64,000 nucleotides of DNA from the NCBI RefSeq assembly GCF_029960785.1, contig NZ_JASBQE010000023.1:81632-145631 (forward strand), in the 5' to 3' direction. The translations under genes were made by a program, and so were the position numbers. Positions within the stretch are counted from its first letter, which is position 1, and every line of letters begins with the position of its first letter. Below are positions 47,572 to 56,449 of this stretch, piece by piece. The notes beneath the pieces are model-generated. The model was not told the origin of the DNA, ran no database searches, and saw only the letters and a program-made list of their open reading frames with translations. This stretch comes from Polyangium sp. 15x6 (GTDB lineage Bacteria; Myxococcota_A; Polyangia; Polyangiales; Polyangiaceae).

Positions 47572-48942
47572 ATGCTTCCGGCTGTCATGAAGCAGTTGGT
47601 TCACGAGACGATCGAGGAGCAGGGGGAGCCGCTCGTCCCCGCGGGCGAGCCCATCCCCGGCCTCGTCGGGATCTTCTCGTGCAAGGCCCCGCAGTTCGTG
47701 CCGCTCGCCCTGACGCGCGCGATCGAGCTCGGCCGGACCACGCATGACGCCCTGCTCGACGACGACCGCCTCTCCCGGCGCCACGTGCGCGTCGAGCACG
47801 AGAACGGGCGGTTCGTCGTGACGGACCTCAAGAGCCGCAACGGCACGTACGTGGACGGCACGCGCGTGCAGGAGGCGGCGACGTTCGACGCGCCGCGCCT
47901 GCTCCGCATCGGCCGAACGCTCTTCATGTTCGTGGCCGACGTGCGCCCGTACCAGCAAGGCACGGTCACGACGCGCGGGGAGATGATCGTGGGACCGCGC
48001 CTCGCCGACGCGCTCGCGCGGGTGGCGCGGTCGGCCGCGCTGGGCCGCATGCTGCTCGTCACGGGCGAGAGCGGGTCGGGCAAGGAGCTCGCGGCGCGCC
48101 ATTTCCACGCGGCATCGCTCCGCGCGACCGGTCCGTTCGTCGCCGTCAACTGCGCGACCATCCCCGTGGGCGTCGCCGAGCGCCTGCTCTTCGGCGCGCG
48201 CAAAGGCGCATACTCGGGCGCGACGGCCGACGCCGAGGGTTACGCGCAGGCAGCGCACGGAGGCACGCTCTTCCTCGACGAGATCGCAGAGCTCGAGGCC
48301 GGCGTACAGCCGAAGCTCCTGCGCCTGCTCGAAGTGGGCGAGATCCTGCCGCTCGGCGCGAGCCGACCCGTGAAGGTCGACATCCACGTCGTCGGCGCGA
48401 CGCTGAAGAACCTGCGCGCGGAGGCCGCGAAGAGCCGCTTCCGCGAGGACCTCTACTACCGCATCGGCAACCCCGAGGTGCGCCTGCCGCCGCTGCGCGA
48501 GCGGCTCGAAGAGATGCCGTGGCTGATCCGCGCGACGCTCCAGAAAGCGGGCGCGGCGCTGGAGCCGCACCCGATGCTCGTCGAGGCCTGCGCCCTCCGA
48601 GTCTGGCCCGGCAACGTCCGCGAGCTCTCGCACGAGCTCCGACAGGCCGCGGAGAACGCGCTCGCGGCGGGCAGGACGGTCGTCGAGGCCGGGGATCTCG
48701 CTCCCTCGGCCGGGCTCGCGCTAGCCGAGGAGAGCGAGGCGGGGCCGCAGAACTCGTCGAAGCCGAGCGACGAGCGGATCGCGGAGGTCCTGCGCCGCGA
48801 GAACGGAAACGTCTCGGCCTCGGCGCGCGTGCTCGGGATGCACCGGACACAGCTCCGGCGATGGCTCGCGCGTCGAGGTGGCTATCCGCAGGCGGTCGCG
48901 GCGGACGGCGCCGACGGGCACGTGACGATCGATACGGAGTGA
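47572..48942 (+). CDS. FHA-domain sigma-54-dependent activator (bacterial enhancer-binding protein)
   Basis: 456 residues from ATG 47572 (MLPAVMKQ; ATG 47587 is an alternative). N-terminal FHA domain (AIELGRTTHDALLDDDRLSRRHVRV, LKSRNGTYVDG), AAA+ domain with Walker A GESGSGKE, the sigma-54-contact loop as GAYSGA instead of GAFTGA, Walker B LFLDEIAEL, sensor-II WPGNVRELSHE and C-terminal Fis-type helix-turn-helix (GNVSASARVLGMHRTQLRRWL). FHA input means it is controlled by Ser/Thr phosphorylation, a common theme in myxobacteria. A TATAAA at 47548 is the closest promoter-like element, giving a very short leader. It ends one base before the hutI end. Confidence 0.93.
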   Translation: MLPAVMKQLVHETIEEQGEPLVPAGEPIPGLVGIFSCKAPQFVPLALTRAIELGRTTHDALLDDDRLSRRHVRVEHENGRFVVTDLKSRNGTYVDGTRVQEAATFDAPRLLRIGRTLFMFVADVRPYQQGTVTTRGEMIVGPRLADALARVARSAALGRMLLVTGESGSGKELAARHFHAASLRATGPFVAVNCATIPVGVAERLLFGARKGAYSGATADAEGYAQAAHGGTLFLDEIAELEAGVQPKLLRLLEVGEILPLGASRPVKVDIHVVGATLKNLRAEAAKSRFREDLYYRIGNPEVRLPPLRERLEEMPWLIRATLQKAGAALEPHPMLVEACALRVWPGNVRELSHELRQAAENALAAGRTVVEAGDLAPSAGLALAEESEAGPQNSSKPSDERIAEVLRRENGNVSASARVLGMHRTQLRRWLARRGGYPQAVAADGADGHVTIDTE

Positions 48943-48943
48943 G

Positions 48944-50203
48944 TCAGCCGGGCGAGAAGGGCGTTTCGCCGGCGATCGGCGCGCCGTCGCGGAGGACCGT
49001 GAGGGCCCGAGAGACGCCCCAGGGCTGCACGAGCGCGTTCTCGTGCGGGAGATCCCAGGCGACGAGATCGGCGCGTGCGTCCGGACGGACCACACCCACG
49101 ACATCGGCGAGCCCGAGCGAAGCCGCGGCTTCGCGGGTCGCGCCGAGGATCACCTCGGGCACCGTGAGGCCATACATCCGCGCCGCGAGGGCGAGCGCGA
49201 GCGGCAGGCTCTCGGTGGGCGCCGTGCCGGGGTTCGCGTCGCTCGCCACGACGAGGCGGACGCCCGCGGCGCGGAGGAGCGCGATCGGCGGCGGATCTTG
49301 CCGCAGGGTGAAGCTCGCGATGGGCAGGAGCACGGCGCGCACGCCGGCCGCGGCGAGGGCCCGCGCGCCCTCGGGGCTCACCTGTTCGAGGTGATCGGCG
49401 GACGCGGCGCCGAGCTCGGCCGCGAGCTCCGCGCCCCCGACATCGGCGAACTGACCCGCGTGCACGCGCACGCCGAGCCCCAGCGCTTTCGCGCGCGAAA
49501 GAACGGGCCGGGCTTCGTCGACGGAGAACGCAGAGCGATCGACGTAGACGTCGACGAACCGCGCGAGGCGCCGCGCGGCGATGGCCGGCAAGGTGCGTTC
49601 GCGGACGGCCTCGATGTACGCCGCGCGATCGGCGCGCGCCTCGGGTGGGATCGCGTGGAGCGCGAGGAAGGTGGGCACGACACGCGGGAGATCGAGCCGC
49701 GCGGCCGCGCGTTCGAGGGCTTCGAGCTGCTTCGTCTCGCCCGCCTCGTCGAGGCCGTAGCCGCTCTTCGCCTCGACGGTCGTGACGCCGAGTGAGGCCA
49801 TGCGCCGGAGCCGCGCGGAGAGCGTCCTGTCGATCTCGTCGGGGCTCGCCGCCCGCACGGCGCGCATGCTCGACACGATCCCGCCGCCCGCCGCGGCGAT
49901 CGCCTCGTACCCCGCGCCCGCGAGCCGGAGCGCGTACTCCGCGTCGCGCGAGCCAACCCACGGGGCATGTGTATGTGCATCGACGAGGCCCGGCGTGACG
50001 AGCGATGCGGGCTCGCCGGACACGACCGGGAGCACGCCGCGGCGCGCGAGCACCTCTTCGCGCGGGCCGACGTCGACGATCACGCCGCCCTCGACGGCGA
50101 TGGCACCCTCTTCGATCACGCCGAGCGGATCGGCCTCGGTAGCACGCGCGGGATCACACGTCACGATCCGACGCGCGAGCAGGACGAACGCGCGCGCGCT
50201 CAC
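48944..50203 (-). CDS. hutI: Imidazolonepropionase
   Basis: 419 residues from GTG 50203, overlapping the nagZ stop (GTGA). Amidohydrolase fold: metal ligands in DAHTHAPWVGSR, substrate Arg/Tyr in SGYGLDEAGETKQLEAL, HAGQFADVGGAELAAELGA and catalytic DANPGTAPTESL. It hydrolyses imidazolone-5-propanoate to N-formimino-L-glutamate, third step of histidine breakdown. The other hut genes are not adjacent, which is unusual. Pairing with nagZ gives no metabolic link. It ends one base from the convergent activator gene. Confidence 0.94.
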   Translation of the reverse strand: MSARAFVLLARRIVTCDPARATEADPLGVIEEGAIAVEGGVIVDVGPREEVLARRGVLPVVSGEPASLVTPGLVDAHTHAPWVGSRDAEYALRLAGAGYEAIAAAGGGIVSSMRAVRAASPDEIDRTLSARLRRMASLGVTTVEAKSGYGLDEAGETKQLEALERAAARLDLPRVVPTFLALHAIPPEARADRAAYIEAVRERTLPAIAARRLARFVDVYVDRSAFSVDEARPVLSRAKALGLGVRVHAGQFADVGGAELAAELGAASADHLEQVSPEGARALAAAGVRAVLLPIASFTLRQDPPPIALLRAAGVRLVVASDANPGTAPTESLPLALALAARMYGLTVPEVILGATREAAASLGLADVVGVVRPDARADLVAWDLPHENALVQPWGVSRALTVLRDGAPIAGETPFSPG

Positions 50204-51309
50204 GCGACACCCGCCTCGGCCGCGCGCCGTGTGATCTCCTCGAACAGCGCGACCGACTCGGGCCGCCCCACGAGCGAGGCGAGCGCCTCTGCGTCGGGCG
50301 CGGGCTTCGGCGGCATCTTCGAACGCGCCGCGAGCCCGCGCTCCGCGGCCTCGAGGCAACGCTCGCGGAACGCGTGATCACGCTCCGCCTCGGCGACGAG
50401 CGCCGCGAGCGCGCGCTCTTGCCACTCCATGTTCGAGCAGATGAGCAGCACGTCGCAGCCCGCCCGCACGGCCGCGACGGCCGACTCCTCGACCCGGTAC
50501 TGCGCGGCGACCGCGGCCATCTCCAGATCGTCCGAGAAGAGCACGCCGCGGAAGCCCACGTCGCCGCGGAGCAGATCCGTGCACACGGCGCGCGAGAGCG
50601 TCGCCGGCACCTTCGCGTCGATCGACGTCACCACGACGTGCGCCGTCATCATCGTGCCGAGCCCCGCGGCGGCAGCGGCGCGGAACGGCGCGAGTTCGAT
50701 CGCGTCGAGGCGCTCCCTGCCGTGATGAACGATGGGCAGGCCGACGTGGCTGTCCACGGACGTATCGCCGTGACCGGGGAAATGCTTGCCGCAGGAGAGC
50801 ACAGAGGCCTCCTCCAGGCCGAGCCCGAAGGCCACGGCGAACGCCGCGACGTCGGCCGGGGCTCGCCCGAACGAGCGATCCCCGATGATCGGATTGTCCG
50901 GATTCGAATCGACGTCGAGCACGGGCGCGAAGTCGAGGTTGAACCCCGTCGCCCGCAGCTCCTCGCCGATCAGACGTCCCGCGCGCCGCGCGAGCGACGC
51001 ATCCCCCACGGCGCCGAGCAAGCGCATCGGCGGGAGCTTCGGGAACGGGCTCGGCATCCGCGCGACGCGCCCACCTTCTTGATCGACGCCGATGAACGGC
51101 GGAAGGTCCGGCCCGGCGGCGTCGCGGATCGCGCAGCAGAGCGCGTGCGTCGTGGCGAGATCCGGGACGTTGCGTCGAAACAGGATCGCACCGCCGCGCA
51201 AGCCTGCGCGGAGGGCCTCCGCGTAGGCGTCGGGCAAGGTCGTGCCGGGAAATCCGCCGACGATGAGCTGGCCGCAGAGCTTCGGGAGGGAAAGGTCGGA
51301 GGGTCGCAT
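50200..51309 (-). CDS. nagZ: Glycoside hydrolase family 3 beta-N-acetylhexosaminidase
   Basis: 369 residues, no signal peptide, so cytoplasmic like NagZ. Signature CGKHFPGHGDTSVDSHVGLP gives the His-Asp acid/base pair, IGVDQEGGRVARM the substrate-binding stretch and FSDDLEMAA the nucleophile Asp. NagZ removes N-acetylglucosamine from muropeptides during peptidoglycan recycling. The stop overlaps the hutI GTG start. It diverges from the CAP-domain gene with 88 bases between. Confidence 0.93.
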   Translation of the reverse strand: MRPSDLSLPKLCGQLIVGGFPGTTLPDAYAEALRAGLRGGAILFRRNVPDLATTHALCCAIRDAAGPDLPPFIGVDQEGGRVARMPSPFPKLPPMRLLGAVGDASLARRAGRLIGEELRATGFNLDFAPVLDVDSNPDNPIIGDRSFGRAPADVAAFAVAFGLGLEEASVLSCGKHFPGHGDTSVDSHVGLPIVHHGRERLDAIELAPFRAAAAAGLGTMMTAHVVVTSIDAKVPATLSRAVCTDLLRGDVGFRGVLFSDDLEMAAVAAQYRVEESAVAAVRAGCDVLLICSNMEWQERALAALVAEAERDHAFRERCLEAAERGLAARSKMPPKPAPDAEALASLVGRPESVALFEEITRRAAEAGVA

Positions 51310-51397
51310 CGGGAGGCTCTTGGCGCGAGGGTTAGCCGAGCGAGGCGCCCGCCGCTACCACGCGGCGCGTGATTGCTTATGCTGAGGCGCGAGGCGC

Positions 51398-52402
51398 GTG
51401 GCGATTCGAGGCGAACGAACGGGCAGAAGGGCGAATCGTCGCCGATCGGCGCTCGCGCTCGTGGGCCTCGTCGCTGGATGCGGGAGCCCTCCCGCGAACG
51501 ACCCGAACGGCGCGGCGAGCGAGCGCTCGATCGGGATCCGCAGCGCCATGGCCGGCAGACCGATGAGCCGCGCGGACGCCGAGCGCTACATGCTCGAGCT
51601 CATCAACCAGGATCGTGCGGCGCACGGGCTCGCGGCGCTGCCCTGGGACGAAACCGCGGCGCGCGCGGCGCGGCGCCAGGCCGAGGACATGGCGGCGCGC
51701 GGGTTCACGGCGCACTGGGGCTCGGACGGCTCGGTGCCGGAGCAGCGATACACCGAGGCGGGCGGCGAGGACGTCGCCTTCGAGAACGTCGGCTGCTTCG
51801 TGGATGCGAGCGCCTCGCCGCTCGCGGTCGATGCGCCTTACATGGCCGAAGGGCTCGATCGGTTCCAGCGCGCGTTCATGGACGAAGTGCCCCCGCACGA
51901 CGGCCATCGCCGGAACATCCTCTCGCGGTGGCACACGGCGGTGGGCGTGGGCGTGGCGCAGGTCGAAGGCAGCCGCATCCCCTGCGTGGCGCAGGAGTTC
52001 GTGGATGATTGGGGCACATACGAAGACCTGCCCCGGAAGGTCTCGGTGGGCGACTTCGTCGACATCCGGGGCGAGCTGCGAGAGCCTGCCGAGCTCTCCG
52101 TCGTCGGCTTCGCGCGGATCGATCCACCTTCGCCGCGCGCCCCCGAGGACCTCAATCAGACGAGCGATTACCTCGTCCCCGAGGCCTACGAGGCCTACCT
52201 GCCGCGCCGCCTCCAGACGCCGTTTCCGCGGCCCCGGGGCGTGCTCTCGCTCCTCGGGAGCACGTTCTCCCTCGGGACCTACCTCGACGACGAGGGCAAA
52301 CCCGGGCTCTACGAAATCAGCATCTGGGTGACGTTTCCCGGCGTGAATGAGGAGCGGCTCGTCTCGCTACGTACGATCGAGGTCGCCGCGCGCGCGCGCT
52401 GA
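51398..52402 (+). CDS. CAP/SCP-domain lipoprotein
   Basis: 334 residues from GTG 51398. After a basic n-region, LALVGLVAGC gives a lipobox. Residues ~60-200 form a CAP (SCP/PR1-like) domain: YMLELINQDRAAHGLAALPW, EDMAARGFTAHWGSDG, VAFENVGCFVD, PPHDGHRRNILSRWHTAVGVGV. His residues in the HW and HDGHRRN stretches line the CAP cavity. The C-terminal ~130 residues have no clear family. CAP proteins bind lipids or act as proteases; activity unknown. Its 3' end overlaps that of the S8 protease gene on the other strand by 36 bases. Confidence 0.85.
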   Translation: MAIRGERTGRRANRRRSALALVGLVAGCGSPPANDPNGAASERSIGIRSAMAGRPMSRADAERYMLELINQDRAAHGLAALPWDETAARAARRQAEDMAARGFTAHWGSDGSVPEQRYTEAGGEDVAFENVGCFVDASASPLAVDAPYMAEGLDRFQRAFMDEVPPHDGHRRNILSRWHTAVGVGVAQVEGSRIPCVAQEFVDDWGTYEDLPRKVSVGDFVDIRGELREPAELSVVGFARIDPPSPRAPEDLNQTSDYLVPEAYEAYLPRRLQTPFPRPRGVLSLLGSTFSLGTYLDDEGKPGLYEISIWVTFPGVNEERLVSLRTIEVAARAR

Positions 52403-54874
52403 CGCGCCCTCGCTCTTCCGCGAGCGCCTGCGCCACAGCCCGATCCCCGCCAGCGCCACGCCGATCGAAGGCCCGAGCGGGCTCCTGCTCGACGTGCGCG
52501 CCTCCTCCGCCCAGGCGCAGCCGCCCGAGGTCGCGTCGAGCGTTCCGTTGGCCCTCCAAACATCCTCCCCGATCGCGAGCTCCCGCGGCGACTCGATCGA
52601 GCGGCCCGCGTAACGCACGTCGACGACCATCTTCGAGCCGGCCCTCCCGCGCTCGCCCGCCACGGCGAAGCGGAAGAGCCCGTGCCGCACCTTCATGATC
52701 GGCCGCACGATGACCCCGCCCGTCACCGAGAGCTCGAGCTCGGTGCCCGCGATCCCGCTCGCGACCTCGCCGTCCTCGCGCCGCAGCTCGATCGTCCCCC
52801 ACACGGGCCACGTCTCGTCCGGACGCGCGTACGCGCTCGACAGCACCCACCAGCTCTTCTCGATGCTCGGCGGGCCCGACGATGCCGGCTCCTCCTCGAA
52901 CGCGCGCCGCGCTCCCTCGAGATCGAGCGCGCCCACGCCGAGCTGCGTCTCGTGCCGTACGGTCCCCGTCGGCCGCCGCGCGCCGGCCTGGAGCAGCTCC
53001 GTCACGCGCGCCTGCGTCAGCGTGGAAACGCCTCCGTTGCGATGCCGATCGAGCTCGAAGAGAAGCGCGACCGCGCCCGCCACGTGCGGCGCGGACATCG
53101 ACGTGCCCGCGGTGATCGCGTGTGTCTCGTCGACGACGTAACACGGCTCCCCCTTCGGACAGCCGGCACCATCGAAGAGGCCGCCCGGTTCGACGCGCGG
53201 GTCCGTGTCTCGGCTCATCGCGGCCGCGATGAACCCACCCGGCGCGCTGATCTCGGGCTTCGCCACGCCGAACGGCGTGGGCCCGGCCGCGCTGAAGTAA
53301 CAGACATCGTCGGGCTGCCAGTCGATCCCGTTCGCCGGCACGAGCTCGATCGGCTCGATGGTGAGTGGATCCCAGCCGATCCGGTTCAACGTGCAGCCCA
53401 CGGCGAGCAGGTTCGGGTGGCTCGCGGGCATCGAGATCGTCCCTTGCCGCACGGCCTTTTCGAATGCGAGCCCCGCCCCGCCCGACGGCGACACGTCGTC
53501 TTGCCCCGTCACCCAGAGCTGCGCGTCGCCGTGGCCCGAGAGCCGGATCGTGAACGCGCCTTCGTCCCACGCGCCGGAGAACGCCACGACCGCGCTGTTC
53601 GTCTCCGCCGTCATCAGCGTGTTGCTGTTCACGAGGCGGTTGATCACGCCCGCCGTCGTGCCGTCTTCGCCCGAATAGCCGAGCTCGTCGCCCGGATCGA
53701 CGAGCCTGATCCAGCTCGATCCGCCCGGCCCTTCGAGCCCGACGCTCACCTCGTCGCCGGGCCGGAACGTGATCCACACAAAGCCGTTTCCTTTCTTCGA
53801 CGCGGGTGTCGCGATGGGCACGCGCACCTCAGCGCCTGGTGTCACGCGCACCTCCGTGTGGATGCCGAACGGCCCGCGATCACCGCGCCCGTACAAAGCT
53901 CCGTTGTTACCTGCGGCGGTCACGATCGCGCGGCCCGGCTTGTCGTCGCCGACGAGCGCGGCGAGGCCCCTCTCGACCAGGCTCGTTCCATCGTGCGGCC
54001 CGAAATCCCCGCCGACGCTGAGGTTCACGACCGTCGGCAAGCCGAGTTCGTCGCCGACCTCGAAGATGAACCGCGCGGCGTTGAGGATGTCCGGTTCCCT
54101 GAAGCCTTGATCCGACGGAGGCTTCGCGATGACGAGCGTCGCCTCGGGCGCGAGCCCCACGTACTTCGGCGTGCCCCCGTTCATGAGCCCGCCGTTGCCC
54201 GCCGCGATGCTCGTCACGTGCGTCCCGTGGCCGTCCGGATCACGTGGGAGCTCGAGCTTGGATTTCCCGCTCATCATCGCGTCGAGATCCGCGCCCGAGA
54301 ACACGGCGCACTCCGTTTGTTCCGAAACGGTGCAGCCGAACCGCTCCTCGATCTCCGGGTGCAATCCTGCAGGCTTCCTCCCCGACTGCAGCATCCACGC
54401 GACGCGGCTCTTGCCGGTCGCCGTGCGGAAGTCCGGATGCGCGACGTCGAGCCCCGTGTCGATGATCCCGACGACCACGCCGTTGCCCTTGCCCAGGCCC
54501 GTCGCCGTACGGAACACGTCGACGCGTGTCCACTTGCCCGACACGTCGAGCAGGGGCATGAGCGGCGGCGAAACGGTGAGCGCGAGATCGGGGTGCGCCG
54601 CGGCGAACGTGTCGACCTCCTCCGGCGCGAGCCGGATCGTGCCGATGCCCGGCGCGACTTCCAGGAGCCCGAGCGAGCGCGCGTCCTTGCCCTGCGGCAG
54701 CGCCACGCTCACGGCCACGCGGCCGGAGTCGTCCGCGAGCGGATGGACCTTCGTGGGCTTGTGCAGGAGCCGCACGAGAGATCGTGCGGGCGCGCCCTCG
54801 GCGCGGGCGAACGTGGCGGAGAGGAGGACCAGCGGCAGGGCCGCGGCGAATGCGAGGAGCGGACGGGCACGCAC
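52367..54874 (-). CDS. Subtilisin-family (S8) protease with MYXO-CTERM-like tail
   Basis: 835 residues with a signal peptide (LLAFAAALPLVLLSATFARA). The catalytic triad is Asp139 (GIIDTGLDVAHPDF), His216 (DGHGTHVTS) and Ser592 (GTSMSAPHVAGA), with oxyanion Asn in AAGNNG. About 240 residues lie between the Asn and Ser, a PA/PPC-like insertion. The C-terminus carries a Cys after Gly-Gly (GGCAWAEE), a membrane segment (PSIGVALAGIGLW) and RRRSRKSEG: the MYXO-CTERM sorting signal of surface-anchored proteins. It is the last gene of a four-gene minus-strand run and would be an exposed exoprotease. Confidence 0.9.
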   Translation of the reverse strand: MRARPLLAFAAALPLVLLSATFARAEGAPARSLVRLLHKPTKVHPLADDSGRVAVSVALPQGKDARSLGLLEVAPGIGTIRLAPEEVDTFAAAHPDLALTVSPPLMPLLDVSGKWTRVDVFRTATGLGKGNGVVVGIIDTGLDVAHPDFRTATGKSRVAWMLQSGRKPAGLHPEIEERFGCTVSEQTECAVFSGADLDAMMSGKSKLELPRDPDGHGTHVTSIAAGNGGLMNGGTPKYVGLAPEATLVIAKPPSDQGFREPDILNAARFIFEVGDELGLPTVVNLSVGGDFGPHDGTSLVERGLAALVGDDKPGRAIVTAAGNNGALYGRGDRGPFGIHTEVRVTPGAEVRVPIATPASKKGNGFVWITFRPGDEVSVGLEGPGGSSWIRLVDPGDELGYSGEDGTTAGVINRLVNSNTLMTAETNSAVVAFSGAWDEGAFTIRLSGHGDAQLWVTGQDDVSPSGGAGLAFEKAVRQGTISMPASHPNLLAVGCTLNRIGWDPLTIEPIELVPANGIDWQPDDVCYFSAAGPTPFGVAKPEISAPGGFIAAAMSRDTDPRVEPGGLFDGAGCPKGEPCYVVDETHAITAGTSMSAPHVAGAVALLFELDRHRNGGVSTLTQARVTELLQAGARRPTGTVRHETQLGVGALDLEGARRAFEEEPASSGPPSIEKSWWVLSSAYARPDETWPVWGTIELRREDGEVASGIAGTELELSVTGGVIVRPIMKVRHGLFRFAVAGERGRAGSKMVVDVRYAGRSIESPRELAIGEDVWRANGTLDATSGGCAWAEEARTSSRSPLGPSIGVALAGIGLWRRRSRKSEGASARARGDLDRT

Positions 54875-54895
54875 GTGCCCATCTTACCGCATGGC

Positions 54896-56431
54896 TCAGA
54901 CGGGCGGCACGATGTGCTTTTTGCGCGGCCGCTCCTCGACTTTCCCGGCATACCGGGAGAACCGCCGCGCGATCTCGTCGCGCAGCGCCGTCGTGGGAAC
55001 GATCCCGTCGATGACCATCTCGCTCGCGAGCTTCACGAGATCCACGTCCTCGCGGTACTCGTCGCGTAGCCGCTTCACCATCGCGTCACGCTCGGGCCCC
55101 TCGGGAACGGCCTGGATCTTGTTGTAGTAAACGGCGTTCACCGCCGCGCTCGGGCCCATCACGGCGATCGACGCGCGAGGCAGCGCGATACACGCGTCGG
55201 GCTCGAACGCCGGCCCGCACATCGCGTAGAGGCCCGCGCCGTAGGCCTTGCGCACGACGACCGAGAGCTTCGGCACCGTCGCTTCGCTCACGGCGGCGAT
55301 CATCTTCGCGCCCGCGCGGATGATGCCCTGCTTCTCGACCACGGTGCCGATCATGAAGCCCGGCACGTCGGCGAGGTAGAGCAGCGGCACGTTGAACGCG
55401 TCGCAGAGCCAGATGAACCGCGCGGCCTTGTCGGCCGAGTCGACGAAGAGCACGCCGCCCTTGTGTTTCGGCTGGTTCGCGACGATGCCCACGACACGCC
55501 CGTCGATGCGCGCGAAGCCCGTCAAGATCTCCTTGGCCCAGAGCTTCTTGATCTCGACGAAGCTGCCCTCGTCGATGACGGCGTCGATCACCGCCATCAT
55601 GTCGAACGGCTTGTTCTCGTCGACGGGGATCACCTCTTCGAGCGGCTTCTGCCCCGGCTTCGGCGGCTTCGCCGCGACGAGCGCCGGCGTCTCCGTGCAG
55701 TTCTGCGGCATCATCGCGAAGTAGCGCTTCGCCCAGGCGATCGCCTCTTCTTCGGTCTTCACGAGCACGTCGCCGCAGCCCGACTCCGAGCAGTGCATGC
55801 GCGCGCCGCCGAGCTCTTCGAGCGTCACCTTCTCGCCGATGACCATCTCGGCCATGCGCGGCGAGCCGAGGTACATGCTCGCGTTCTTGTCGACCATCAC
55901 CACGACGTCGCAGAACGCGGGGATGTACGCGCCTCCCGCCGCCGAGGGCCCGAAGAGCAAGCAGATCTGCGGGATCTGCCCGCTCATCTGCACCTCGTTG
56001 TAGAAGATGCGCCCCGCGCCGCGGCGACCCGGGAACATCTCGATCTGGTCGGTGATGCGCGCGCCCGCCGAGTCGACGAGGTAAAACAGCGGGCAACGCT
56101 GGCGCGCGGCCGTCTCCTGGATGCGCAGGATCTTCTCCACCGTGCGGCGGCCCCACGACCCGGCCTTCACCGTCGAGTCGTTCGCCATCACCGCGACCAG
56201 GCGACCGCCGATCGTCCCCGTCCCGGTGATCACGCCGTCGGCGGGCAGCTCGGGATCGACGGCGTTCGCCAGCGCAGCGTCCTCCACGAAGCTGCCGTCA
56301 TCGAGCAGGAGCTCGATGCGCTTCCGCGCGAAGAGCTTGCCCTGCTCGAGGTTTTTCTCGTGGTACTTGGGTGCCCCTCCGCGCTCCACACGCGCGGCGA
56401 GGTCACGGAGCTTTTGATCGTCGAGCGACAT
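54896..56431 (-). CDS. Acyl-CoA carboxylase, carboxyltransferase subunit
   Basis: 511 residues. Crotonase-like carboxyltransferase folds in two halves: YLVDSAGARITDQIEMFPGR and LFGPSAAGGAYIPAFCDVVVMV in the N-half, and YLADVPGFMIGTVVEKQGIIRAGAKMIAA plus KAYGAGLYAMCGPAFEPD in the C-half. This is the beta-subunit type of propionyl/methylcrotonyl-CoA carboxylases; it transfers carboxyl from carboxybiotin to acyl-CoA. No biotin carboxylase or biotin carrier gene lies in the window, so its partner is elsewhere. It begins 18 bases after the VWA gene end. Substrate undetermined. Confidence 0.92.
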   Translation of the reverse strand: MSLDDQKLRDLAARVERGGAPKYHEKNLEQGKLFARKRIELLLDDGSFVEDAALANAVDPELPADGVITGTGTIGGRLVAVMANDSTVKAGSWGRRTVEKILRIQETAARQRCPLFYLVDSAGARITDQIEMFPGRRGAGRIFYNEVQMSGQIPQICLLFGPSAAGGAYIPAFCDVVVMVDKNASMYLGSPRMAEMVIGEKVTLEELGGARMHCSESGCGDVLVKTEEEAIAWAKRYFAMMPQNCTETPALVAAKPPKPGQKPLEEVIPVDENKPFDMMAVIDAVIDEGSFVEIKKLWAKEILTGFARIDGRVVGIVANQPKHKGGVLFVDSADKAARFIWLCDAFNVPLLYLADVPGFMIGTVVEKQGIIRAGAKMIAAVSEATVPKLSVVVRKAYGAGLYAMCGPAFEPDACIALPRASIAVMGPSAAVNAVYYNKIQAVPEGPERDAMVKRLRDEYREDVDLVKLASEMVIDGIVPTTALRDEIARRFSRYAGKVEERPRKKHIVPPV

Positions 56432-56449
56432 GTCCCGCGCGGCATAGCG

